A DNA stretch of 41,208 nt from a virus (IMGVR_UViG_3300042290_000974:1-41208), one strand, 5' to 3'; positions 16,201 through 23,205 are shown, numbered from the stretch's first letter. The notes: generated by a model not told the origin, from the sequence alone. Numbers and translations are program-made.

Positions 16201-16208
16201 TATTTATT
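16201..16208 (-). promoter_or_regulatory. T4-like late promoter (AATAAATA)
   Basis: TAAATA, 8 nt, ATG of the 367-aa gene. Confidence 0.45.
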
Positions 16209-16229
16209 CTATTTATTAAAAAAGAAAGA

Positions 16230-16305
16230 TGGTACGCAAGGAGGGATTCGAACCCCCGACACTCTGCGTGTAAAGCAGACGCAACTACCACTGTGCTACT
16301 TGCGC
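16230..16305 (-). tRNA. tRNA-Val(UAC)
   Basis: Acceptor GCGCAAG/CTTGCGT, anticodon loop TTTACAC, T-loop TTCGAAT, encoded CCA. Confidence 0.93.
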
Positions 16306-16315
16306 GTTAAAATTG

Positions 16316-16389
16316 TGGACGCACGTTCCAGTAACGCTCTGGACTACGCGGTTTTGCAGACCACTGCATGACTTCTCTGCCAACGTGCG
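16316..16389 (-). tRNA. tRNA-Cys(GCA), atypical T-loop
   Basis: Perfect acceptor CGCACGT/ACGTGCG with U discriminator and encoded CCA. Anticodon loop CTGCAAA. The T-stem is intact (TCCAG/CTGGA) but the loop is AGCGTTA instead of TTCRANT, and the D-loop lacks GG. It may be diverged but functional, or a decaying gene. Confidence 0.75.
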
Positions 16390-16399
16390 ATGTAAAGTA

Positions 16400-17239
16400 T
16401 TAACCGAGACTTGTATCACGATCTATCACATTAAGAGTAGGTATCTCAATCTCAGGCTGTGTGGGCTCTGGCTCTTTATCAGGTGTTTTTTCTTCTTTGA
16501 GAAGAGATCCTGTTGAAGCAATGTTATAAGATAAAAGAAGAGCTACTGCAAGTGGATCAAATACTGCTATAATTACACAGATAAACCAAATAACAACGGT
16601 ATCAAGAGGTTTGTCGACCTGTTGAGCTATAAACTTAAATGTACCGATATCTTTTGCTTTAGATATCTCTGTCTTTAATTTTAAGACTTCGTTATCCTTT
16701 TCAAATTTAAGCGTTTGAAGTGATTGTGTTCTTGATGTGAGGTCTTTAATTTCTGCAGCTGAGCGTTCAATATCAGCGTAAATAGGAGCAGCTGACTGTC
16801 TAGACATAGACGGTAAGCGCTTTTCCTGCGATTCACGTGACTTATTGAGTGTATCAATACGAGTATTAATCTGTTGTATTTCGTTATCGAGACTTGTTTT
16901 TTGTTGTTCAATAAGAGTTATCTGTGAATCGATGCCTGAAAATTTAGCTGAATTAACTTGGTAAGCAGAAGAAAGATAACCAAATATACCAAGAGATGTT
17001 ATTGCCATTAAGATAAGAATAGCAATTGACATATATGCTTTAAGCCACCACACTGTTTTTGCCCAGTAACGATATAAATAGGAAGTACCTACAACCTTAC
17101 CAAATTCAAGCGCACCTGCCATAATCAAGACCTGGTAATAGCTGCCCATGAAGAGAGTCGCAATACCCTGTACAGAAAAATACGCTGCTGATCCAGCTAC
17201 AAGCATAGCACTTAGAAATAATAACAACCTGAAGAACAT
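16400..17239 (-). CDS. Membrane protein with central coiled coil
   Basis: A 279-aa protein. Hydrophobic segments lie near residues 3-28, 32-50, 68-92 and 212-240, and a long heptad-rich coiled coil spans ~105-195 (ITLIEQQKTSLDNEIQQINT). The C-terminal tail is Pro/Glu-rich. Such phage membrane proteins are seen in large myoviruses; function unknown, possibly host envelope remodelling. A late box (TAAATA, 5 nt, ATG) drives it. Confidence 0.75.
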   Translation of the reverse strand: MFFRLLLFLSAMLVAGSAAYFSVQGIATLFMGSYYQVLIMAGALEFGKVVGTSYLYRYWAKTVWWLKAYMSIAILILMAITSLGIFGYLSSAYQVNSAKFSGIDSQITLIEQQKTSLDNEIQQINTRIDTLNKSRESQEKRLPSMSRQSAAPIYADIERSAAEIKDLTSRTQSLQTLKFEKDNEVLKLKTEISKAKDIGTFKFIAQQVDKPLDTVVIWFICVIIAVFDPLAVALLLSYNIASTGSLLKEEKTPDKEPEPTQPEIEIPTLNVIDRDTSLG

Positions 17240-17244
17240 GTCTA

Positions 17245-17252
17245 TATTTATT
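17245..17252 (-). promoter_or_regulatory. T4-like late promoter (AATAAATA)
   Basis: TAAATA, 5 nt, ATG of the membrane coiled-coil protein. Confidence 0.6.
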
Positions 17253-17291
17253 TAATCTTTTTTTATTGATATCATTATACCTCTTTGTATA

Positions 17292-18026
17292 TCAATTGAT
17301 TTCTAATAGCGTACACGAAGATCCGAACGATTGATCATTCCAGTCAATGAGAGGTAATTGCAAATGTTTTCTCCACTCGTTCATCTGTTGCATCTTTTGA
17401 TCGTGATTGTATGCACCTGTAGCATGATGCAATGTTAATTCTTTTGCGTGTACATCTCTAATTGCGCCTGAGAAAAAATAATTAGAATCTAGAAGAGCAC
17501 GCGATACATTAAGCTCTCTAAGCAAATTGTTTATAACACTCTGATCTCCGAGTTTATACTGTGAAAAATCATGTTCTAATGTTTTGTCTAATAATAGAGA
17601 AATTTTGGGAGACTTTTTAATCATAAAAAATCCAGTATTCGCATCTTTATTCAATTCATACCATATGCAATTGTTGCTATTAACAAAAGGTTGATCAGAT
17701 TGGCCAATATACAAATATTGGCTTTCTTTCATGTCTTGCCAAACTTTAACAATTACTTCGGGGTTAAAAACTTGAATGTCGGAATCTATTAGACCAATAA
17801 TATCTCCATCATCTACAAGATCATACAGCTCTTTTAAGAGCTCTATCTTTTTCCTCACAAAAAAGAACCATTCATTGCTTCGAAAGCCGTTAGATCGTTT
17901 ATTAAACTTACATGCATTTATGTGTATTCGATCATGTTCTAATCCACGTGTACAATTTCGAGCAAGCGGAGCGAATTCTTCATTATAACAAACTATAAAG
18001 TTTAAATGGTTATTTTTATATATCAT
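17292..18026 (-). CDS. Putative glycosyltransferase (nucleotide-diphospho-sugar transferase type)
   Basis: A 244-aa protein. LIDSDIQVF near residues 98-106 is a DxD-type metal site; DANTGFFMIKKS and GDQSVINNLL downstream match the order in nucleotide-diphospho-sugar transferases (PF03407-like). No membrane segment. A late box lies 6 nt before the ATG. Confidence 0.7.
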   Translation of the reverse strand: MIYKNNHLNFIVCYNEEFAPLARNCTRGLEHDRIHINACKFNKRSNGFRSNEWFFFVRKKIELLKELYDLVDDGDIIGLIDSDIQVFNPEVIVKVWQDMKESQYLYIGQSDQPFVNSNNCIWYELNKDANTGFFMIKKSPKISLLLDKTLEHDFSQYKLGDQSVINNLLRELNVSRALLDSNYFFSGAIRDVHAKELTLHHATGAYNHDQKMQQMNEWRKHLQLPLIDWNDQSFGSSCTLLEIN

Positions 18027-18032
18027 ATACAG

Positions 18033-18039
18033 TATTTAC
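18033..18039 (-). promoter_or_regulatory. T4-like late promoter (GTAAATA)
   Basis: TAAATA, 6 nt, ATG of the 244-aa glycosyltransferase. Confidence 0.5.
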
Positions 18040-18054
18040 ACTCATGTAAAAAAA

Positions 18055-18128
18055 TGGCACGTCGTGTAGGAATCGAACCCACGTTAGCAGATTTGGAATC
18101 TGCAGTCCTGCCATTGAACGAACGACGC
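18055..18128 (-). tRNA. tRNA-Trp(CCA)
   Basis: Acceptor GCGTCGT/ACGACGT, anticodon loop TTCCAAA, T-loop TTCGATT, discriminator G, encoded CCA. Confidence 0.93.
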
Positions 18129-18129
18129 A

Positions 18130-18204
<75 letters not shown>

Positions 18205-18235
18205 TTTAAAAAAGACAAAGCGAAATTTAGTTTAA

Positions 18236-18766
18236 TCAAAAACCCAGTTTGTTCTTTAATTTCTGAAATGTAGATTGAGGCTTAAAGGATTTAACCTTAT
18301 GGGCAGGAGGAGTTGATTGCCTCTTTTCCGACCTTGCTCCTACATCTTTAGCTTCTTGCTTTAATATATCTGAAGCCTTGTAACCAAAGCGATGGAGATC
18401 AAAATACATTTTTTTGTCTGTATTAGTAATATATTTTTTTGCTAACTGCTCAGCAGCTGCTATAATCTGTTCGGGTGTACTTTGAGCCGTTAAATTTAAT
18501 TCCTTCACGTATCTCAACGAACCTGGTTTATTATATGTATCTAAAAATACCTTAGGATCTTCAAAAGTTGATCTTATATTATCTTGGTTCATTCTTTCCC
18601 AGTCCCGTCTTGATGATTGAAGTTCTCTTTCTTGCTCCTGTTCTCTTGTTGGTCTTGACCTGGGCGCAGAGTCTTCAATATCCCCATATTTATTACGAAC
18701 TTCAAAACTAGCCTCTAAAACCTTATCATATGCTTCAGCTATAAGAATCTCATCTCTCGTCTTCAT
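18236..18766 (-). CDS. Hypothetical late protein with capsid-targeting-like N-terminus
   Basis: A 176-aa, highly charged protein with a central helical domain (TPEQIIAAAEQLAKKY, DnaJ-like in feel) and basic C-terminus. The N-terminus MKTRDEILIAEAYDKV resembles the T4 internal-protein targeting peptide (MKTYQEFIAEA). A CATAAATA box lies 6 nt before the ATG. It may be a packaged internal protein; function unknown. Confidence 0.65.
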   Translation of the reverse strand: MKTRDEILIAEAYDKVLEASFEVRNKYGDIEDSAPRSRPTREQEQERELQSSRRDWERMNQDNIRSTFEDPKVFLDTYNKPGSLRYVKELNLTAQSTPEQIIAAAEQLAKKYITNTDKKMYFDLHRFGYKASDILKQEAKDVGARSEKRQSTPPAHKVKSFKPQSTFQKLKNKLGF

Positions 18767-18772
18767 TATCTT

Positions 18773-18780
18773 TATTTATG
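18773..18780 (-). promoter_or_regulatory. T4-like late promoter (CATAAATA)
   Basis: TAAATA, 6 nt, ATG of the 176-aa gene. Confidence 0.55.
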
Positions 18781-18806
18781 CAAATTTATCAACTAATCTA
18801 TAAAAA

Positions 18807-18883
18807 TGGTCGGGATGACACGATTCGAACATGCGACATCTGCGTCCCAAACGCAGCGCTCTACCAGGCTGAGCTACATCCCG
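18807..18883 (-). tRNA. tRNA-Pro(UGG)
   Basis: Acceptor CGGGATG/CATCCCG, anticodon loop TTTGGGA, T-loop TTCGAAT, encoded CCA. Confidence 0.93.
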
Positions 18884-18887
18884 TAAA

Positions 18888-18963
18888 TGGAGCCGGATAT
18901 CAGAATTGAACTGATGACCTATCGCTTACAAGGCGATTGCAACTACCACTGTGCTAATCCGGC
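18888..18963 (-). tRNA. tRNA-Thr(UGU)
   Basis: Acceptor GCCGGAT/ATCCGGC, anticodon loop CTTGTAA, T-loop TTCAATT, encoded CCA. Confidence 0.93.
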
Positions 18964-18971
18964 GTAAAAAC

Positions 18972-19625
18972 TTATAAATTGTTCATACTCCCTCTCTTTT
19001 TTCCGTTTTGTGGAACAAAGTCGGGGAGATATTTAGAAAAAGATTTGACAAGATTGGGTTGTGAATGCTTATAACCTATTCTTTGAACACCACTAAACCC
19101 TTCCTTGCAGTATATATTATATAAATCACTAAGCTCTTTTTGTTTGTTTAATAGATTGAGCTGCATTTTTTGTTGTCTTTGTTTCTTTTTTGCTTCTTTT
19201 GCTCTGACTGTATGATATGAAGCAATTCTTCCTCTCTCCCAACCTAGAGGTATTTGTTCTATTGTTTTTGCTTCCTCAATACCGTTAGTAATCCAGAAAG
19301 TTCCCGATTGTGAATTATTTTGACCACTTTGTGATGCTGATTGAGCTTTACTAAACTTTCTTCTCAACCAGCCATACATTTTGTTGTTTAGCCTTTTAGG
19401 TATCATCATTGCAGCAGCTCTAATTAGTTTATAATTATTTGGATTGATCTTAACTAATAATTGATGCGCTATATAATGCTCTTCTGGTGTGAGGCTAACA
19501 AGATTACTTTCTTCATCGGTACCTCCCATACATCTCGGAATGATATGGTGCTTTTCTTTATAGCCTTCTAGAACTCTTTCTCTTCCTCTTTCTATGAGTT
19601 TATTATAGATTAGTTCGTAATTCAT
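18972..19625 (-). CDS. HNH homing-type endonuclease
   Basis: A 217-aa protein. KHHIIPRCMGGTDEESNLVSLTPEEHYIAH (residues ~25-54) is a clear HNH motif. A middle Ser/Gln-rich linker and a TFWITNGIEEAKTIEQIPLGWERGR block are typical of phage free-standing homing endonucleases. It sits between tRNA-Thr and tRNA-Asn, a common location for such selfish genes. It could relate to spread of the tRNA-Leu intron in trans, but that is speculation. Confidence 0.85.
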   Translation of the reverse strand: MNYELIYNKLIERGRERVLEGYKEKHHIIPRCMGGTDEESNLVSLTPEEHYIAHQLLVKINPNNYKLIRAAAMMIPKRLNNKMYGWLRRKFSKAQSASQSGQNNSQSGTFWITNGIEEAKTIEQIPLGWERGRIASYHTVRAKEAKKKQRQQKMQLNLLNKQKELSDLYNIYCKEGFSGVQRIGYKHSQPNLVKSFSKYLPDFVPQNGKKRGSMNNL

Positions 19626-19675
19626 AACTGTTAACTATAATATTTAATGTATTACTACCAAATTAACAGTAAAAA

Positions 19676-19751
19676 TGGCTCCCCGGGTTGGTCACGATCC
19701 AACGACATCCGCATTAACAGTGCGGCGCTCTGCCAACTGAGCTACCGGGGA
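19676..19751 (-). tRNA. tRNA-Asn(GUU), atypical T-loop
   Basis: Acceptor TCCCCGG/CCGGGGA with G discriminator and encoded CCA, anticodon loop CTGTTAA, normal D-arm. The T-stem GTTGG/CCAAC is intact but the loop reads ATCGTGA rather than TTCRANT. Confidence 0.85.
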
Positions 19752-19846
19752 ATTAAAAATTGTGCAGGGTTTATCGTCATTCTCTTTGGACATCCTCCTG
19801 CTTATTCCAAATCAGTTGGGAGCTACCACAACAGCGAGCTTACTTA

Positions 19847-20080
19847 TCAATTACCATTGACAAAAGTGTAGAGCTCTTTTGCTCTATCAATTATCTGTTC
19901 TGATGTAGGTAGAAGATCAGCAATTTCTTGCTCGTTAATTTTTTCTTCTACCCATGTTCCATCTTCTATCATTCGCTTCTTTCTATTGTGAAGCTTTTCG
20001 TGATAGATGTTCATAAGATCGCCGTGAGCGATGCTTAATACTTCCAACCTTATTTCGTATGCATTTTTTTGTGTGTTCAT
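19847..20080 (-). CDS. Hypothetical protein (77 aa)
   Basis: Starts MNTQKNAYEIRLEVLSIAHGDLMNIYHEKLH. Entirely helical, charged, unknown family. Similar short proteins of this type (helix with EVLxxAHGDLM) are common in large phages. Its upstream region holds a 6-bp hairpin (20092-20111). Confidence 0.65.
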   Translation of the reverse strand: MNTQKNAYEIRLEVLSIAHGDLMNIYHEKLHNRKKRMIEDGTWVEEKINEQEIADLLPTSEQIIDRAKELYTFVNGN

Positions 20081-20246
20081 ATGTGTGTAATGTCAGAGTG
20101 TTTTGTCTGACGATACTACTTATTGCACAAATTATCAAATGCAAGAAAATTTGCCCATAACAGATTGCTGCTACACTCACCCAGGGCTGGGGCTATCTAG
20201 AAACCACATCTAGCTGCGTCATACTTTATCGTGTATGAATACGAAT
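20081..20246. other. Non-coding region with several hairpins
   Basis: There is no ORF I can support. Inverted repeats: GTCAGA/TCTGAC (20092-20111), CCCAG/CTGGG near 20180, a 5-bp CTAGA/TCTAG arm near 20197-20213, and TCATAC/GTATGA near 20219-20238. The arrangement suggests a structured RNA, possibly a decayed tRNA, but I cannot assign a family or strand. Confidence 0.35.
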
Positions 20247-20315
20247 TGCGAGGGGGAGGAATTTAACCTCCACTCTAGACTATGGGCCTAGCGATCTCCG
20301 TATGATCCCTCTCGC
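20247..20315 (-). tRNA. tRNA-like gene with CAU anticodon, degenerate
   Basis: A cloverleaf can be drawn: acceptor GCGAGAG/CCCTCGC (one mismatch), D-stem GATC/GATC, anticodon arm with loop CCCATAG (anticodon CAU), T-stem GGAGG/CCTCC with loop TTAAATT. Position 33 is C instead of U, the T-loop lacks C56, and no CCA is encoded. It could be an unusual tRNA-Met/Ile2 or a pseudogene. Confidence 0.45.
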
Positions 20316-20330
20316 AAAGTGTTTTCCCCA

Positions 20331-20520
20331 CTACCGAATAATTGACCAGAGTCAACTTGAAGAAACGCAGTGACTATTTCATCTTGGTGGCTAATTCCAA
20401 GACTAGTTTAATGTGCGTCGGATTACATTCGGCGTCATCGGGTTGCCATCCCGTTCTTAGCCTCAATGCTCATTGTAGGATCATCGCCTACAATGGCAGG
20501 GAAAAAAATTATTCGGCTAG
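20331..20520 (+). ncRNA. Structured element enclosed by a 10-bp inverted repeat, unknown family
   Basis: CCGAATAATT (20334-20343) is perfectly complementary to 20507-20516, extended by CTA/TAG across a bulge. Inside are four hairpins: CTTGG/CCAAG, an 8-bp arm at ~20418-20436, CGGG/CCCG, and a 9-bp arm at 20471-20495. The 8-bp arm keeps two G-U pairs on the plus strand that would be A-C mismatches on the minus strand, so plus is favoured. It overlaps the end of the minus-strand glycosyltransferase. Confidence 0.45.
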
Positions 20521-21300
20521 TGCTTCATATCGACTTAAAATGTCTGTTGTATCAATATGATTGCGTTGTGGAAAAAAGGCGTAATGAACAAATAAAGTAT
20601 CACCTATAATTCGATTTATTGTACCTAGAGAGCGTGGCTTATCTACAGATAACCACTGTTCTTCGTTTTTACTAACAACTCCGCTAAATTTTAAGAACTC
20701 ATCACCCCGCCATGAAATTACATTAATAGAAACACGCTCATTAGCATATAACTGCCAATCTGGAAGAGTAAATTGGTGATCTTGTGCAAGCTTACTTAAA
20801 AAATCGCGATGTAATTTTTCTGCAAAGTCTGAATTCTTCCATCCTGTTGGGCACATACATGCATAACTAGACCTACCGTAGGATGCATCAAGATTACCAG
20901 TGCGTTGATGTAGGTGTGTAATTAATGCATTATTAATAATATTACCGTATAACAAAAACGATGAAGTATCCTTAATACGTGCATCGAATAGACTTGTTAG
21001 TGACCCTTGTCTAATATAAACAATATCATCGTCTAATCTTACATATATTTCATCAAGATTAATATAATCTGTAAAAAAGTTATAGATTGAATTGATACCA
21101 TCTACAGGCACAGTAGGGTATTTGATACAAATAAAATCATACTGTTCTTGTAACGATTCTATATATCTAATATCGCTTTCATCGGTTGTATTAAGCCAGA
21201 TATCCCACCTATCAAATTCACCTTTACATTTTATAAGATGTTTTAATAAAATCTTTAAATATCGCTCTCTACCAGCTGGAGTAACTATAATGCGCAACAT
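20509..21300 (-). CDS. Putative glycosyltransferase (GT2-like)
   Basis: A 263-aa protein. MLRIIVTPAGRERYLKILLKHL opening, RLDDDIVYI acidic motif near residues 88-96, and a W/H-rich C-terminal half fit a GT-A fold glycosyltransferase. No membrane segment. A TATAAATA box lies 4 nt before the ATG. It ends inside the structured element at 20331-20520. Confidence 0.7.
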   Translation of the reverse strand: MLRIIVTPAGRERYLKILLKHLIKCKGEFDRWDIWLNTTDESDIRYIESLQEQYDFICIKYPTVPVDGINSIYNFFTDYINLDEIYVRLDDDIVYIRQGSLTSLFDARIKDTSSFLLYGNIINNALITHLHQRTGNLDASYGRSSYACMCPTGWKNSDFAEKLHRDFLSKLAQDHQFTLPDWQLYANERVSINVISWRGDEFLKFSGVVSKNEEQWLSVDKPRSLGTINRIIGDTLFVHYAFFPQRNHIDTTDILSRYEALAE

Positions 21301-21304
21301 AATG

Positions 21305-21312
21305 TATTTATA
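21305..21312 (-). promoter_or_regulatory. T4-like late promoter (TATAAATA)
   Basis: Exact T4 late consensus TATAAATA, 4 nt before the ATG of the 263-aa glycosyltransferase. Confidence 0.65.
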
Positions 21313-21347
21313 TTTTATAATTTAAATTATAAATATCCATATATAAA

Positions 21348-21433
21348 TGGTGGGCAGAGCTGGATTCGAACCAGCGTAGGCGTTAGCCAGCAGATTTACA
21401 GTCTGCCCCCTTTAGCCACTCGGGCATCTACCC
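21348..21433 (-). tRNA. tRNA-Tyr(GUA)
   Basis: Class II. Acceptor GGGTAGA/TCTGCCC, anticodon loop CTGTAAA, long variable arm, T-loop TTCGAAT, encoded CCA. Confidence 0.93.
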
Positions 21434-21441
21434 ATAAAAAT

Positions 21442-21521
21442 TGGTTGCGGGGGTGAGAGTCGAACCCACACCGAAGCCTAGCTTATGAGACTAGTTCAGC
21501 ACCACTACTGACTGCCCCGCG
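21442..21521 (-). tRNA. Initiator-type tRNA-fMet(CAU)
   Basis: Anticodon loop CTCATAA. The first base C faces A (CGCGGGG versus CCCCGCA), the C1-A72 mismatch that marks bacterial initiator tRNAs, and the acceptor is nearly identical to the E. coli initiator. However, the anticodon stem is CTAGT/GCTAG and lacks the three G-C pairs that normally hold initiator tRNA in the P site. Encoded CCA. Confidence 0.85.
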
Positions 21522-21533
21522 ATTGAAAATTGA

Positions 21534-21644
21534 GCCGACTAAAGAGGCGACATAGATACATTCCCGTACGCACCCGCATACGCAGTCCTGCACGTCATCT
21601 GTATCTATATACCGGGCATGGAGCCCGTTAACCTCTCTAGCGGC
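21534..21644 (-). ncRNA. Structured RNA A, three-way junction, unknown family
   Basis: The outer helix pairs 21534-21547 with 21632-21644 (13 bp with one bulged base). Inner arms: CGGGC/GCCCG with a 5-nt loop (21613-21627), and an 8-bp ATAGATAC/GTATCTAT helix (21552-21608) that carries a 7-bp apical hairpin with loop GGGT. One G-U pair in the outer helix and one in the apical hairpin exist only on the minus strand (A-C on plus), fixing the strand. It is transcribed with tRNA-fMet and tRNA-Tyr. Not a tRNA, 6S or RNase P by eye. Confidence 0.65.
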
Positions 21645-21665
21645 AAATATTAAAAAGTTGAAATT

Positions 21666-21725
21666 TAGTGAGCTTATTGCATCTCAATCTCCCTCTCGGA
21701 CCTTAGTGGCTTCTGGCGCTCACTA
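21666..21725 (-). ncRNA. Structured RNA B, unknown family
   Basis: An 8-bp closing helix TAGTGAGC/GCTCACTA (21666-21673 with 21718-21725) encloses about 44 nt. On the minus strand these include a TCC-GAGA-GGG hairpin with a GNRA loop and a short TTG/CAA arm. It begins about 14 nt after the -10 box of the promoter at 21740-21757, so it may be the 5'-most RNA of that transcript. Confidence 0.55.
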
Positions 21726-21739
21726 CCTTCTGTCTTAAT

Positions 21740-21757
21740 ATAATATCTAAGTTCCTT
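21740..21757 (-). promoter_or_regulatory. Early-type promoter of the structured-RNA/tRNA unit
   Basis: AAGGAACT, TAGA, TATTAT. There is no protein gene downstream for over 400 nt; the first products are structured RNAs B and A, then tRNA-fMet and tRNA-Tyr. Confidence 0.7.
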
Positions 21758-21766
21758 TAATCAAAT

Positions 21767-21800
21767 AAAAAAGCGAGCTTTTTTAGGGCTCGCTTTTTTT
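21767..21800. terminator. Bidirectional intrinsic terminator
   Basis: A 12-bp helix AAAAAAGCGAGC (21767-21778) / GCTCGCTTTTTT (21788-21799) with a 9-nt loop, giving a U-run on either strand. It separates the endolysin transcript from the RNA-gene promoter immediately after it. Confidence 0.8.
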
Positions 21801-21824
21801 ATGTACCAGGAATGAAAAGCGAGC

Positions 21825-21893
21825 TTAAATAACGTACCATCCTGGGCAATTATTGCCAGGTAGTACAGTTACTGTTGTATAAGTGCTTTGCAT
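21825..21893 (-). CDS. Putative 22-aa late micropeptide
   Basis: MQSTYTTVTVLPGNN continues CPGWYVI and stops. A GACTAAATA late box lies 7 nt before the ATG, and a terminator follows 25 nt after the stop, so a single-gene transcription unit is framed around it. It also contains a hairpin (CCTGG/CCAGG near 21841-21860) that could be the reason for conservation instead. Confidence 0.4.
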   Translation of the reverse strand: MQSTYTTVTVLPGNNCPGWYVI

Positions 21894-21900
21894 GTAAGTT

Positions 21901-21909
21901 TATTTAGTC
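21901..21909 (-). promoter_or_regulatory. T4-like late promoter (GACTAAATA)
   Basis: TAAATA, 7 nt, ATG of the putative 22-aa ORF. Same extended box as the MoxR and fibre genes. Confidence 0.55.
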
Positions 21910-21924
21910 TAGTTGTATGATTTT

Positions 21925-23205
21925 TTATACAGTTATTCTGATTCTACTGCGAATTGCTGAAAGCTTACGCTTCTTGAGAAGTACTGCTCCACCTTCGCGT
22001 GATCCTTGACCATCGGTATTACCTTCGATTGTATCGATATAACCGTCTTGAGGATCGCTTATAGCTAAACCAATGTGTGAGAAGGTAAACATAACAATGT
22101 CGCCAGCTTTGATATCATCTTTGTGAGGCTTCTTAAGTTGAACTTTATTATTCTGTTTTGCTGCCCAATCTTCAAATCCCCAAGCACTTGCTGTTGTTGG
22201 TCTCTTGAATGTATACGAATTGTCTTTCATAGCTTCGCGCATTAACCAGCAGATGAACGCTGCACACCATGGCCATCCTTGTTCTGGATCTAAGGAGGTT
22301 GCTGATTTATATTCGTTAACTCTTGGACCGCAGTTAGTGCCATTTACTTCTTGAACTCCAATTTCTTTCCTAGCTAATTCAACTAACTTTACTGCTAGAG
22401 GAGCTTGTACAGCTGCAGGAGCTGATGCTGTAGTTGATGCTGTTACGATAGGAGCTTTTGTTGAACCCTTTACAAGAGCTGCTTCTTCATCTCTACGTCT
22501 TAGTAGACCGTCTAGACCTTTTCCGACCCAAATACGCTTCATGTTTGTAATCTCTTTAGCAATTGCTGCATAGTCTTTACCAGCAATAAGACCGCGAATG
22601 TTTTTCATTTCTTCACGATTCTTACCAGTTACAGCTGCACCTCTATTGAATACAAGAGATACAAGAGCACCAAATGCATCTGGATGAAGCTCATTAGCAC
22701 CTGGGAATGCTTTAAGTGTTTCATTTACAAATCTCGGTAATGTACTCTCTTTAAACACCTTAAGAGCGCTCTCCCATGGTATCTCAATATCCTTTACAGA
22801 AGGTATTAATGACTTAGCTGATGAGTTTTTAGCACCTAAACATTTGGATAATCTGCTAAATACATCGCCTGTGAGTACTTTACCCCAATCTGATGTGAAT
22901 TGATCATCGGTGTTATAACCTAAGTCATAACCAACGCCGATTGTTACACCAGAAGCACCGCCTGGGTAGCATGGCTTCTTAAGTGCTTTATTATAATAAG
23001 CTTCACCACCGCCTACTTCATGCTTGATAATTAAATCTAAAGCTTTTTGTGATATTGGTAGTTCAGGCTCTTGTACTGGAGCTGGTACTGGTGCAGCAAC
23101 TGGTGCTGGAGCTGATGGTTTTGCACTTGACTGAGCTACTGATTTAGCTGTAGGTGTAGTTAAGTACTTTAATACTGATGTTAATATGTCTAATGCGATT
23201 TTCAT
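21925..23205 (-). CDS. Modular endolysin: lysozyme-like domain plus CHAP-like domain
   Basis: A 426-aa protein. Residues 1-50 are a short helix and an Ala/Pro linker. The first catalytic domain (~51-240) has IIKHEVGGGEAYY with the likely catalytic Glu63 and SGVTIGVGYDLGYN, as in T4-lysozyme/pesticin-like muramidases. An Ala/Pro linker leads to a C-terminal domain (~270-426) with WPWCAAFICW (likely catalytic Cys) and a later SHIGLAI His motif, fitting a CHAP/NlpC-type amidase or endopeptidase. No signal peptide is clear, so holin-dependent release is expected. It is divergent from the plus-strand holin-spanin genes. Confidence 0.85.
   Translation of the reverse strand: MKIALDILTSVLKYLTTPTAKSVAQSSAKPSAPAPVAAPVPAPVQEPELPISQKALDLIIKHEVGGGEAYYNKALKKPCYPGGASGVTIGVGYDLGYNTDDQFTSDWGKVLTGDVFSRLSKCLGAKNSSAKSLIPSVKDIEIPWESALKVFKESTLPRFVNETLKAFPGANELHPDAFGALVSLVFNRGAAVTGKNREEMKNIRGLIAGKDYAAIAKEITNMKRIWVGKGLDGLLRRRDEEAALVKGSTKAPIVTASTTASAPAAVQAPLAVKLVELARKEIGVQEVNGTNCGPRVNEYKSATSLDPEQGWPWCAAFICWLMREAMKDNSYTFKRPTTASAWGFEDWAAKQNNKVQLKKPHKDDIKAGDIVMFTFSHIGLAISDPQDGYIDTIEGNTDGQGSREGGAVLLKKRKLSAIRSRIRITV

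Noticed and set aside
16193-16291. N-terminal extension of the 367-aa gene
   Set aside because: It runs into tRNA-Val and passes over a TAAATA box; the ATG at 16192 fits the promoter.
19752-19846. Possible further tRNA between tRNA-Asn and the 77-aa gene
   Set aside because: Only five acceptor pairs can be drawn, and no anticodon arm or T-loop is convincing.
20342-20560. 72-aa plus-strand ORF
   Set aside because: It overlaps a minus-strand glycosyltransferase and a hairpin-rich element; composition is not protein-like and no start signal is present.
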